Source: Baffinella frigidus
Lineage: Eukaryota; Cryptophyceae; Cryptomonadales; Baffinellaceae
Direction of reading: 5' to 3'
DNA length: 21,009 nucleotides
NCBI GenBank assembly: GCA_026770585.1
Contig: MU646608.1
Location: 92,445-113,453, forward strand
Shown here in pieces: positions 1 to 14,637 of this stretch. Numbering within the stretch: position 1 is the stretch's first letter; every line of letters starts with the position of its first letter. The notes beneath the pieces were generated by a model. The model saw only the letters and a program-made list of their open reading frames with translations, ran no database searches and had not been told where the DNA came from. A program made the translations under genes and the position numbers.

Positions 1-974
1 CCCCCCGTCCGTACTCTCAGAGCCGTGTTCGCAGATAACTTAGGTATTGGCCGTATTTGGACGGTTCACCACTCAGAAAACCTTCCCCCCCGGGGTACAT
101 GTATTGCCAGCCGGGTCGGAGAAAGCGCCCAAGAAGCGCATCTCGTGGGGTGGAGACAAATTCCATTTCTCTATCCCAATCGTTTTGCACTCACAAAATA
201 TCGCTTTTTTGCGCTATCCTCCTGGGACGTCCCACAGCCGTGCCGTCAGGACTTTCATAAGTCTAGCGCGGGGTCCAAGTGATCGGCCTAGCTACAGCTG
301 TAGGGCGGGCGGAGGGGTGTGCAATCGTTGCATGCGAGATATGCGAGACATCCCGTGCATATCCCTGTAAAGTACGTGCTCAGTTACAAACGAAGGATCG
401 CCGCATGCGTGCATGGCCTTTCTGCAGGATAAGTTCCGGTGTCCGCCTATGTTGGGAGCTCGAAGAACCTAACGGACCTAACGGATGTGAAACCACGCAG
501 CGCGCACACACTACTTCGGAGCCCAGGCTCCACCCTCACCAGGACTTTGGCTCTTTTCACGGGTGAAACAATCCCGTGAGTCGCGATGCGGTTAAATTTG
601 ACGGCAAAGAGGTCCTGGGCAGGTCCTAGGGCCCTACGGCCCTACCGCAGGGCGTATGAGCCTACTCGCAACTTAGGGATGAGGATGTGGAGGCGGCGGT
701 GTTTCTCTTTGTAGAACCCTTACAAATCTGAGGGCGAAGGGACCAGGGACGCCGAATCTGGAACTGAGAGGAGTGGAATGAGGGGGGGGGGCAGCGAGCG
801 CAGCGAGAACAGTGAGGCCGATGATCAAGAAACGAACCCACCGTTTTCCCTGCTGTTCTTAATCTTTAAATTTTCAGTACGTGCCACCGCCCGTTCTCAG
901 ATTTGCACCTTCTGAGTGAAGTTCTGCATGAACTGTGCATGCTCACTTCTAATGCAGCCTTGTGCTCTGCCGTG
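1..974. other. No supported gene; intergenic or intronic
   Basis: I see no reading frame here with family similarity or convincing splice signals. Open frames run through 25-370, but none resembles a known protein. A short minus-strand stretch near 917-955 could be a small exon (acceptor-like TGCACAG, donor-like GTGCAA) continuing the minus-strand reading frame at 975-1499; this is very weak. The only clear structure is one copy of a dispersed repeat at about 411-485. A G-run lies near 782-791. Confidence 0.5.
411..485 (-). repeat. Dispersed ~80 bp repeat, copy A (inverted)
   Basis: Read on the minus strand this matches copies at 15225-15308, 18144-18226 and 18385-18474. The shared order is a 9-mer GGTCC(T/G)TTA repeated twice, GTTCTT, CTCCCA(A/C)CATAGGCGGACACCGGAAC, CTGCAGAAA and GGCC. 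Read on its plus strand it keeps open a peptide containing SGVRLCWELEEP that recurs in copies C and D. Possibly part of a transposable element or a conserved non-autonomous repeat; no terminal structure seen. Confidence 0.75.
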
Positions 975-1499
975 TCAAACAGCAACCTGGCTTGATCCTT
1001 CTGGGGTCAGCTGATGAGCCATCCCGTCGAAATCCGGTGCCATGCGTCTTTGCCCAATCCGGTGCCATGCGTCTGAATCCGGTGCCGTGCGTCTTCGCCC
1101 ACGCATGCCTGTGAAATGATCGCCTGATTCCTGAACCTGCCCCATCGCCAGCTCGAAAGAGTTGCACAGCCGGCTGGACTCGCTGGTTGACGAGTCACAG
1201 GGCGCAGACGCGACCTCCTGGTCCGCAGCCGAGCCGTCATCGCACTCCATGGTCTCGCTGTCCAGAAAAGACGCGGCGTTTTCGACTCTCTTGTTCACGT
1301 CACCCGCATCCTCCAACTTGAGAGCGAGGGCGCTTCTGCCGCGGCGCTGCAAAAGGCCATTGTGTGGGCAGGTCTCGCCGAGATCTGCCCACTGGTCGAG
1401 AAGGTGCGTGACGTCGGGAGAAGCTGAGCTTTGCTGCTCCGACGGCTGGGACTGGTTCCTTTGTAGGATGCCGAGGTATGGGTTACACGGCTGCTCCAT
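975..1499 (-). CDS. Hypothetical protein, probable first exon
   Basis: I do not recognise this product. The first ATG in the frame is at 1499 and the frame runs 174 codons to a TGA at 975-977. The first ~120 residues are Ser/Glu/Asp/Gln-rich and look like ordinary low-conservation eukaryotic coding sequence. The rest is translated from a short tandem repeat (1031-1100) and is less believable. A donor-like CAG|GTTCAG at 1137/1136 is in phase 0, so the real exon may be 1137-1499, with later exons lower in the window or outside it. It would be divergent from the exon at 1635. The opposite strand is also open over much of this stretch, so the strand choice is not certain. Confidence 0.35.
   Translation of the reverse strand: MEQPCNPYLGILQRNQSQPSEQQSSASPDVTHLLDQWADLGETCPHNGLLQRRGRSALALKLEDAGDVNKRVENAASFLDSETMECDDGSAADQEVASAPCDSSTSESSRLCNSFELAMGQVQESGDHFTGMRGRRRTAPDSDAWHRIGQRRMAPDFDGMAHQLTPEGSSQVAV
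1031..1100. repeat. Short tandem repeat, three units
   Basis: AATCCGGTGCCATGCGTCT begins at 1031 and 1056 and, with one change, at 1076, so spacings are 25 and 20 bp. It lies inside the tail of the minus-strand hypothetical reading frame and probably marks where that frame ceases to be coding. Confidence 0.8.
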
Positions 1500-1634
1500 A
1501 ATCACGCGCGACCCAATCTGGCGAGTGAGGATGGGCCCGAAGCAGGTGGGGGCCCTTCTGGTCACGAGGGTGTCAGTATTAAAACCTACTTGTTGTCAGT
1601 GGTCACGAGGCGTCCGGTTGGTCCAAAGTGGATA

Positions 1635-1787
1635 ATGAGCTCTGAAGTTGACGAGTTGGAGCCATTGCCCAGTTCTCAACGCTCTCCGGACCCTCTCACC
1701 TCGCTCTCCTCCCCGTTTCCCGCGCGTGGCGCCCATTCTCGCGCGGAGAGCAGCGACCATGCCGGTAGATGTCGGCACTGCCTCTGG
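1635..1787 (+). CDS. Hypothetical protein, possible first exon
   Basis: The frame starts at ATG 1635, runs 51 codons and meets a consensus donor TGG|GTGAGT at 1788, leaving phase 0. The peptide begins MSSEVDELEPLP and is Ser/Pro-rich. I recognise no domain. No following exon could be fixed: 1788-2274 has open stretches, for example around 1985-2170, but nothing I can place. The start lies 135 bp from the minus-strand ATG at 1499, so the two may share a promoter. It could also be an upstream exon of the ankyrin gene that begins at 2275, because an acceptor-like GTGCTTGCAG ends at 2240. Strong donor, unknown product. Confidence 0.35.
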
Positions 1788-2274
1788 GTGAGTGTGCCTC
1801 CAGGGTTTTCCCCGTGATTTTCGGTGTATTGTTCAGGAACTTGCCCGGGCAGCGGAGGTGTTCGTTCAGCTGACCACAAGGTGGAGGGCGCGTGTAGCTC
1901 GGGGGCACGCCGTATGGCCGTTCTCGCGTGTAGCCCGGAGGCGCGGCATATGGCCTTCCGCGGGTGTTCAGTGACGTTCACAACCCCCCCTGTATCGCTA
2001 TCTTGCGTGTCTTGGCCGCTCGCCAGCTCTCTCGCCTCAAATATCCTGGACCTGCTTGGCTCCGGGCAGGCCGCTCTAGAGGGGCGCTACTCATGCTGGG
2101 GTCCAGACCTCCCTGTTATCCCTGCACTCACTCCTCTCGTCTGGAGGGAGGGCTGTTGTCCGTGAGCTAGAGGTTGGCCACGCATCCACTAGCTTGACAG
2201 GTTATGGCGGTGAGTGACGGCTGGCGCGGTGTGCTTGCAGGGGGCATCATCGGCTCGGCACGAACGAGTCTTTA
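1788..2274 (+). other. Intronic or intergenic, with a 36 bp two-unit repeat
   Basis: No gene could be fixed. Two ~36 bp units (GCGTGTAGC start, at 1890 and 1926) lie in tandem. An acceptor-like sequence GTGCTTGCAG ends at 2240, just before the start codon of the ankyrin gene, so a 5' UTR intron is possible. Confidence 0.4.
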
Positions 2275-5200
2275 ATGAGCGCGGTGGATGAAATGGTGGA
2301 TTATGACCAGCTGGACCTGGACCGAAACGATCATCTGGACTCCGACGGCATTGACGATTTTCACATCGGAGGTCAGCTGCTTCACTTTGCTGCTTCACTT
2401 TGGGAGCTTCTGAATTTTGCCGTATATATAAAGAATCCTTTGATTGACCCTGTGTCTGTGTGCTGGTAAAAAAATCGTGCATTTGTCAGTCGTGCATTTG
2501 TCTGGCACGCAGCTGAATCTGGGGAGGTTATGTTTGCAGTCGAGGCAGGCGAGGTTGGAGGGGGAAGGGAAAAGCACAAGATCCGAACGCTGGAGAAGTC
2601 GCTGGAAGACGAGAAGCGGAGGCTGGCCGCCATGGAGATGGAGCTGCGCGACGCGAAGAAGCAGCGCGGGGCGGAGCAGCAGCTGACCGTGATGCGCAAG
2701 CAGAGCAAGATGCTCCAGAACATGATGGGCACGCTCTCGTCGTCGGCGCGGAAGGAGCACGCGGAGCGGCGCGAGTGGGAGGACGAGTGGCGGCAGAAGT
2801 TCGACGACTTCCACCGGCAGCACCGCGACATGGAGGAGGCCCTCAAGCGGCGGCACTTCCAGGAACTGAAGGCGCTCCAGGAGGATATCCAGCGCGGGGT
2901 GCGGAAGGTGGCGGGGGAGGTGAGCAAGAGCCAGGGCCGGAAGATGCCGTCGCCGCGGAGCCTCAAGAACTTGCAGGAGACCAACATGGAGGGGCTGGTG
3001 CTGCTGTTCCACAAACATGGCCAGGAGCGCCTCTTCCTCGCCAACAAGCTCGCCAAGCAGGTGCTGCATTGCTTGCGTCCATCCAACCATAGATACAGGT
3101 ACTTGGTTGTGTCCGCCAACCAAAGCATGCTCCCCCCGATGCACAGCCGCTCGGCTCCCGTGGTGCATCGCTGGGTTGGAGCCCAAGCTTACGAAGCGCT
3201 GGCCAGCTGCTCATGATGCCTCTCGAAAATAGTGGGTCAACGCTGGTGCTGCAAATGGTAGGTTTTTCTGAGAGCGTGTGTGGTTTTTTCAGGTGTGCTA
3301 GGTTTCTGACAGTACAGTACGTGTGGTTTGTCAGGCGTGCTAGGTTTTTCTCAGGTGTGCTAGGTGTCTGACAGTACGTGTGGTTTGTCAGGTGTGTTAG
3401 GGGTTTTTCAGGTGTGCTAGGTTTCTGACAGTACGTGTGGTTTGTCAGGTGTGTTAGGGTTTTTTCAGGTGTGCTAGGTTTCGGACAGTACGTGTGGTTT
3501 GTCAGGTGTGCTAGGGTTTTTTCAGGTGTGCTAGGTTTCTGACAGTACGTGTGGTTTGTCAGGTGTGCTAAGGTTCTGACAGTTGAGAGTGGTTGCCAGG
3601 TGTGGTTGGGTTCTGACAGTGAGTGTGGTTTGGCAGGTATGCTAGGGTTCCGACAGTGAGTGTGGTTACCAGGTGGGGCAGGGTTCTGACAGCGAGTGTG
3701 GTTTGGCCTGGTGTGCGGCAGGAGGAGATCCTGGTGCGCTCGAAGAACTCGGCTCTGCAGAGACGCATGGCCTCTTCGCAGGGCGAGGCCAACACCCTCT
3801 ACCGCCAGTACAACCTCCCCACTGTCAAGACACCTGGTGTGCAGCGACAACTGACAGGAGGGGGGGGCGGAGAGATGATGGCGCATGGAGGGGGGCTCTC
3901 GGCTACGATGCCGTCGACGATGGCGCAGCGGTCGACGATGGGCACCCGCGGGGGGATGGGCGAGACGGGCGAGAGCCGCCGCACGGGTGCCAGGTCGCTC
4001 CCTCACCGCCGGTGTCATTCCAGATAGAGATCGAGCCGGGGAAATCCCCTCAGAGAGGTCTTGCTTCGAAACATGATGCACCGCAACATCGCTCTGGGGT
4101 AGTAAGTGACAGGGATGGTGCTCTGCGGTGGTGGCAGGACGGCGGGGACGTTCCGACGAGAGGCGCTCCCCTCGCCGCGAATGGCGGATGGCACCTTCAC
4201 TTTCCTCACTGAGATCGAGAATCCTGAGGACGAGTGGGGCTCCAAGCTCACCAAGCAGGTCCCCCCGAGCCGCAACCTCCTGCTCCCCGCTGCTTCTCCC
4301 ATCCCCAGCCTCCTGAGATGCCACGCAGCCTGCGAACCCGAAGCTCCGTGGTACCGGCCAAGGTGTGCTCAATGCTGAATGCAGAAGTGCTGGCTGTTGG
4401 TGAGCAGAGTCACGGGTCACGAGACACGCCGAGCACAGCTCCGGTGGGGCAGCAACGCCAGAGTGGAGGCCTCGCGCCCCGCGGGAATGACCTCTCGCAC
4501 TCCAAGCCTGGCTTCCCAGCGCCAGAGACGTCAGGCGTGTGGGGAGAGGCAGGGGGGGGCGGGGAGGGTGAGGGGGGGCACATGCCCGGGAAGGAGTTCG
4601 CGGGGTGGGCGAAGCCGACGCTGCAAGTGAAGCACTCGGGGAACGGGTGGGACGAGTCAGCGGCGGGGCGGACGGCCCCGCCGCTGCAGCAATCGTGGCA
4701 CCCCAACATCATCGCCTTCGAGTCCTCGACGCGCCGCGCCCCCCAGCAGCACACGGACAACTCGCCGTACAACCTCGCGCCCCTCTCGGGAACCGCGCGC
4801 GGCAAGCGCACCAAGACGGCCGGGTCGCGCGCCACTGGGCGCAGCAATGCGTCGTCGAGGGGCGCGCCGTCGCAAGCCTCGGCCGGAGGGGGGCGCGCCT
4901 CCACAACAGGCGGGGGGGGCTTCTCCGGGCCCAAGGTGGTTCGGGGGCGGGAGCTGCCGTCGATGGCCGCGGCGGGCATTCAGACGTCCAAGTCTCAACC
5001 CACGGACCAGAACTACAACCGGCCATTCACGCTCCTGGGAGACAACGAGGACTTCCCCGAGCGCGAGGAGAAGCTTGCCAAGCTCGAGACATGGATCGAG
5101 AGCAAGATCAAGGGCGTCCTCGGGGACGGCGGCGACCGCTCCTCGTTCCTCTCGACCATGGGGGGAGGCTCGACGCATGGGTCAGTCCCCTCCACGGCGG

Positions 5201-6219
5201 GTGTGCTCCAATCGCAGCCGCCCTCGCGCCACGGGGCCTCGATGGGCCGCGGCCAGTCCTTCTCGGTCAACACTTTGGCCTCGGAGGAGCTGTCAGACTC
5301 GGCGATGAACCGCGAAGACTTGGACCAGCGCGGGGCTACTGCCGGCTCCGAACAGGTCCCTGGAGGGCTGTTTGGGCGGCTACGGACAGGCGGCACGGAG
5401 CGGCAGGGGGGCGGGGGGGACAACTTGGTCGGGCTGCGGTTGGAGGAGGGGCAGCGACGCGGGGAGGGCGAGACGCGGGGGAAGGTGAGCATTCCGCAGG
5501 CGGGGGGCGACGACGTGGATGTCGAGATCGAGGGGCGCATGGACCGGCAGGGGCACCGCGTGGCGATGGCGGCGTCGGACGACGTGGGGGAGCGCCGCGA
5601 CGCCCTCGAGGCTGCCCAGGTCCGCGCCACCACCGGCAAGTCCCGCAAGTCTGTCGTCTGGGACCTCAACGGCGGCGACGGCGACGAGAGGGGACCGGGC
5701 GACGGGAGCGTGAACCTGATGCGGCTGGACTCGGCGCCCGACGGGGGGCTCTCAACGCGGCCCACCACGGGTGCGTCGAGCGCCACCAACAAGTCGCGGC
5801 CCGGGACGTCTGCCTCGAGCTTCCGGGACCAGGACAGCGAGGGGGACTCGCCGCGCGCCGCGCCCAAGCGCACCGAGGACGTCAGCGCCGAGGAGGAGAA
5901 AGACTTCTTCTCGCTCGTGCGCCACAACAAGGTCACCGAGGTGGACGGCATGCTCGCGGGGGGCTTCCCGATCGACAAGCGCGACGGCTTCGGCAACACA
6001 TGCCTGATGGTGGCCGCGCAGAACGGGCACAAGCGCATCGTCAAGATGGCCCTCAAGTACCAGGCGGACCCCAACTCGACCAACCACCACGGCAACACCT
6101 CGCTGCACTTCGCCACGTCCTACGGCTACTCGGCGCTCTCCAAGTATCTCATCGGGCACGGCGCGGACGACACCCTCATGAACATGAAGGGCCTCACTTG
6201 CTACGACGGCATCGGCTGA
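2275..6219 (+). CDS. Coiled-coil and ankyrin-repeat protein, about 6 exons
   Basis: Proposed exons: 2275-2371, 2540-3060, 3722-3993, 4030-4098, 4138-4258 and 4309-6219; phases agree throughout and give about 996 residues. Residues ~1-33 are acidic. About 40-205 is charged, Leu/Gln/Arg-rich coiled coil. The middle is Gly/Ser-rich and low-complexity. The last ~110 residues hold tandem ankyrin repeats (GNTCLMVAAQNGH, then GNTSLHFATSYGY) and end in GADDTLMNMKGLTCYDGIG. From memory, that ending resembles ankyrin proteins conserved among flagellated protists; a cytoskeletal or flagellar role is inference only. Introns 3 and 4 (36 and 39 bp) are the least certain. Intron 5 is 50 bp, and an in-frame 45 bp stretch at 4363-4407 could be a further intron. 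The C-terminal exon is certain; the join to the upstream coiled-coil exons rests on matching phases and shared strand. Confidence 0.8.
3300..3721. repeat. Minisatellite in intron 2 of the ankyrin gene
   Basis: The marker CTGAC (or CGGAC/CCGAC) recurs at 3306, 3368, 3425, 3482, 3539, 3576, 3613, 3650 and 3686. Spacings are 62, 57, 57, 57, then 37, 37, 37, 36. The 57 bp unit equals the 37 bp unit plus about 20 bp (TTTTTTCAGGTGTGCTAGG-like). The array reaches the 3' splice site at 3721, so the acceptor AG sits in repeat-derived sequence. Confidence 0.9.
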
Positions 6220-6527
6220 TCAAGGCATCACCTCATCACCCTCCCACCCGCCAGGAGTGCCGCCCCGGGCTGCCACGTACATGTCAATGCTGCACAAATA
6301 AATATTCAGATGAAAACAGCGCTCGCGAGGTTGGAAGAGGGGTACAACTACAGTAGACAGAGATGAACACGTCCCTTTACTTGCATGCGCCACTCGCCTG
6401 ACCCTACGCCACCCGCGGCTTACACCATCTTCATGTACATTTGCGTCTCACGATTCCCTTGCGCCATGGCGTCACATGGGGCGCGGCGCCTCGAACCAGG
6501 CACCTTGCTCCAGGCAGAGAAAGGTGG
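6220..6527. other. Convergent 3' region between ankyrin gene and RAB4
   Basis: The 308 bp between two convergent stop codons should hold both 3' UTRs. On the plus strand an AATAAA lies at 6297-6302. On the minus strand a TGTAA (plus-strand TTACA at 6420-6424) lies about 100 nt past the RAB4 stop and could be an alga-type polyadenylation signal. Nothing else was recognised. Confidence 0.5.
6297..6302 (+). terminator. Possible polyadenylation signal (AATAAA)
   Basis: AATAAA about 78 nt beyond the ankyrin-gene stop codon, in an A/T-rich patch. Position and sequence fit a poly(A) signal; whether this organism uses AATAAA is unknown. Confidence 0.4.
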
Positions 6528-11459
<4,932 letters not shown>

Positions 11460-11628
11460 TTTCGCCTCGCCCGCACAGGATCAGGTGCCCGTCTCTCGCA
11501 GGCTCTCTTGGAAGCAGAAGAGCCCTCCCAGCGCCGCCCGATGATCGTCAAAAGTTGTTTGTCTGCTGCTGAAATTGACTTTTGACATCCAGGAAAATCC
11601 GGATCCGGGGTGGGCGCTCGGCGGGGGG
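11460..11628. promoter_or_regulatory. Putative bidirectional promoter, RAB4/TAF9
   Basis: Only 169 bp separate the RAB4 start codon (minus strand) from the first in-frame TAF9 ATG (plus strand), so both 5' UTRs and both core promoters must lie here or overlap. No TATA box stands out. This is inferred from gene layout only. Confidence 0.5.
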
Positions 11629-14194
11629 ATGACAGAACCACAGCAGAATGATACGATGGCGGGAGGGCCGGCGGCCGCTGAGCCAGATCATCAGCTCGCC
11701 CCTGAGTCGGGGGGCAGGGCTGGGGGCAGCGCAGTCCCGCAGGATTCACCTGGCGGGGCGCAGGGGCATGCGGCGGGTGGTTCCTCCCAGTCAGCCGCTG
11801 CGGTGCGCGGGTCGCAGGAAGGGGACGTGGTTGTAGAAATGGTGAGCGGAAATGAGAGTGCAAAGGCGAAGCGTGACGCGGAGTGCATCGTGCGAATCCT
11901 CAAATCCATGGGCGTCAACCAGTTTGGTGCGCCCCCCTAGCCCGCCCAAAAAGTGCCAGCCGCGGTGGGATGCTGCCTCCTCCAGGGCGACCTGCTGACG
12001 TCACGGCTGGACGGTGCAGATACGCGGGTATTGCATCAACTCCGGGAACTGCTGTACTGGTATAGTATGGACGTTCTGCAAGAAGCGCTGTACGTGTCGC
12101 AGGTTCCCGCTCCCCTCATTCCCTTCGCTGTGCCCTCCCAAACTCCTCCGTCGCCCACGTGCGCCCCCCACCCTGCCTTCCGCGAGGATAAACCGCCAGT
12201 TTTGACGCACGTCTCTGCTGTGTGCACTAGATTTTCGTTTCCGGCCGCGAGGAGCTTGGGTGGTGTGCCCCCGAGAGCCACGAGGTTGCCAGGATGTCAC
12301 ATCTCTGAGGCGGCCCTGCCTGCCGACCCTTGCGCCCCACGCAGCACGCGCATGCCTCGTGTTCAGCGCCCCCGAGTTGGGGGTTTATCTGAAACGCCTA
12401 TCGCTAAGCCCTACACGCATATACCCGGGAACGGCTGGTGCCTAAACCCTCGATTCAAACTTGTACCTAAGCCCAGAGCGCCTTCCCAGTAGGACAACCC
12501 CCCCCGCGCCTGGATCGGTGTTCGGGATGCCAGAAGGCGTTTTCGCTGGCACGCAGCGCCGCCAGCGGACGATGTGCCGCGAGCGCGTGCTCACTGCGCA
12601 TGTCGGCTCTCACTCTCTCTCTCTCTGACTCTCTCGCTCTGTCTCGCAGCACACGGTGCCGCCGAAGAAGGAGGTTGACATCGAGGATGTGCGCCTCGCC
12701 ATCAAAATTAAGGTCCCCACTCCGCAGCAGCGCCCATTGCACGGATATCTGCCCCGTGCTCTGGCCTTGGCAGAATTGTGGTGACTTGACCATCGATGCT
12801 AGTGGGGCACTCAACCCTAAACCCGAAACCCTAAACCCTGAACCCTAAACCCTAGACCCTAAGCCCTAAACCCTAGACCCTAAAATCTTAACCCTTAACC
12901 CCAAACCCTGAGCCATAAACCATGAACTCTAAACCATGAACCCTTAGCTCTAAACCATGAACTCTGAACCCTGAACCCTGAACCCTAAACCCTGAACCCT
13001 AAACCCTAAGCCCTGAACTATGAATCTCTCAACCATGAACCCTAAACACTTAATCCTAAACCCCAAACCCTGAACCCCAAACCCCAAATCCTAAACCTTG
13101 AACACTAAACACTGAACTCTAAACCCTAAACCCTAAACCCTACACCCTACACCCTAAACCCTAAACCCTAAACCCTAAACCCTGAACCCGAAACCCTAAA
13201 CCCTAAACCCTATGCCCTAAACCCTGAACCCCAAACCCTAAACCCTAAACCCCATACCCTCAACTATGAACCCTAAACCACAAGCCCTAAACCTTGAAAC
13301 CCTAAACCCAAAAATACACAAACCCTAAACCTTAAAACCCTGCACCCAATAAACCCTCAACCCCAAACTCCAAACCCCGCACCCCGAACCCCAAAACCCA
13401 ATCCTCAAATCCCAAACCCCAAACCCCAAATCAAAAACACAAAACACAAAACACAAAACACAAAACACAAAACACCAAATCCTAAGAACTTATCCTTCAA
13501 CCCTCAACCCTAAAATTTAAACCTTCAACCCTCAACCCTACAACCTAAACCCTAAACCCTAAACCCCATACACTCAACTCCAAACCCTAAACTCTAAACC
13601 CTGAACCCTGAACTCCAAACCCTAAACCCTACACCCTACACCCCAAACCCTCAACCTTGAACCCTGAACCCTAAACCCTAAACCCTAAACCCTAAATGCT
13701 AAACCCTACACCCCAAACCCCAAACCCTATACCCTAAACCCTAAACCCTAAACCCCAGACCGATCTGTGGGTGGCATCTGGCATCGTGGCGTTGAGGCTG
13801 TGACCCTGCAGGGGAAGGGACGGGGCACGGCGCTGGGACTGAGACGACTTGCCGTAAGTGACACGACAGCGTGGGCTGACGCCTCGGCGGGATGAGGCGG
13901 CAGGTGACGCACAACGGGGAGTTCTCAAACCGGCCGGACCAGGAGCTTCTGGAGCAGTGGGCGAAAGACAAGAACTCGCGCAAGCTCCCAGCGTACCCTT
14001 CGCGCGGGGGCATCCTCCTCCCGCCGGAGGTGTTCCAGCTCACGTCGACCAACTACAACCTGATGCCCCCGCGCGCGCTGCCGCCCAACGGCGACGCGCC
14101 GCGCGCTGACGCCGCCCCGGCCAAGAGGCGCCGCTTCGGCGTCAAGCCCTGCGCCCCTGCCAACCTCCTCGTCGTCACCCTCGATCCCCGATGA
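11629..14194 (+). CDS. TFIID/SAGA subunit TAF9, 4 exons, complete
   Basis: Exons 11629-11926, 12020-12102, 12650-12712 and 13904-14194 join in phase to 244 residues. TAF9 pairs with TAF6 through a histone fold in TFIID and SAGA-type complexes in the nucleus. Residues 1-80 are Gly/Ala/Ser-rich linker. The histone fold follows: DAECIVRILKSMGVNQF (end of exon 1), then DTRVLHQLRELLYWYSMDVL and EALYVSQ (exon 2) and DIEDVRLAIKIK (exon 3), matching the helix order of human and fly TAF9. Exon 4 carries the conserved tail with WAKDKN (167-172), LPP (187-189) and QLTSTNYNL (193-201), then a basic KRRR (222-225). I start at ATG 11629, the first in frame; ATG 11656 is an alternative. Intron 3 (1191 bp) is mostly telomere-like repeat. 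The final exon could instead splice on to 14236. Confidence 0.93.
12810..13757 (+). repeat. Degenerate telomere-like array in TAF9 intron 3
   Basis: About 950 bp of heptamers of the form CCCTAAA with variants CCCTGAA, CCCCAAA, CCCTCAA and CCCTACA. The CCC core and 7 bp step are well kept, while positions 4-6 vary. At about 13434-13474 the unit drifts to ACAAAAC, still with a 7 bp step. The array begins ~100 bp after exon 3 and ends ~145 bp before exon 4, so it is flanked on both sides by exons of one gene. Confidence 0.95.
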
Positions 14195-14235
14195 CTCCCT
14201 CGAATCTCTCTCTCTCTCCCCCTCCGGTGTCTCAG

Positions 14236-14637
14236 TACATGTACACACGTTGGAAGTCCGCGTGCAAGGGCGTGAGTGGGTGTCTCGGTGCCGCTCGTAC
14301 TTGCGTGGTGCCCTGGTGGAGAGACCAGGCGTCCTTCCACGCTCGCGTTCTTCTCTTCGATGTATGCGGTCCATGCACTGTTCTCTACGGGTGCCATGCG
14401 ACTTGTGCGAGCGTACCTAGGCCCGCCAGGTACCCACCCGTCTCTCGTTTCTCAACGCGGTGCCTCCAATCATGAAAACAGGATCCAGCGGTGGACACCT
14501 TGAGGTGCCCACCGGTGGGCTCCCTCTGGAGACATGCTCAAAGCTGGTACACAGTGTATCATAACTACAAGTCGTTCACAATCCCCGAAGACGTCATGTT
14601 TAAAACGATGAGTGTGAAGCTGGTGTACCAGAAGTAA
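14236..14637 (+). CDS. Unassigned spliced reading frame 3' of TAF9
   Basis: Exon 14236-14271 follows a strong pyrimidine tract (TCTCTCTCTCTCCCCCTCC..CTCAG) and ends at a consensus donor GTGAGT. It encodes 12 residues (YMYTRWKSACKG), including a possible start ATG at 14239. A second exon, 14482-14637, opens after AAAACAG in phase 0 and encodes 51 residues ending SFTIPEDVMFKTMSVKLVYQK and TAA. I do not recognise the family. It may be a separate small gene, the 3' end of a longer TAF9 isoform (for example by splicing from a GTCGTC donor near 14170), or the tail of an unseen gene. The paired splice signals and the Tyr/Lys-rich, well-mixed tail are the support. Confidence 0.4.

Noticed and set aside
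1162-1635. Plus-strand open frame of ~157 codons opposite the 975-1499 frame
   Set aside because: It is Arg/Ser/Cys-rich without domains, and the minus strand has the more protein-like composition. The choice remains uncertain.
3300-3721. CRISPR-like array
   Set aside because: Units are diverged, contiguous and without unique spacers, and lie in a eukaryotic intron. It is a minisatellite.
4234-4320. The large C-terminal exon as a stand-alone gene starting near 4234
   Set aside because: 4259-4308 has donor and acceptor borders in phase 0 with an upstream frame ending LTKQ, so the beginning of that open frame is better read as intron.
2963-4420. Long antisense open frame (about 485 codons) with a 19-residue repeating peptide
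   Set aside because: It crosses coding exons of the ankyrin gene and its minisatellite. The repeating peptide is just the 57 bp unit (a multiple of 3) read backwards, and no domain is visible.
4605-6356. Other long frames over the ankyrin gene on both strands
   Set aside because: They are Arg/Gly/Ala/Pro-rich shadows of a high-G+C exon whose true frame ends in ankyrin repeats.
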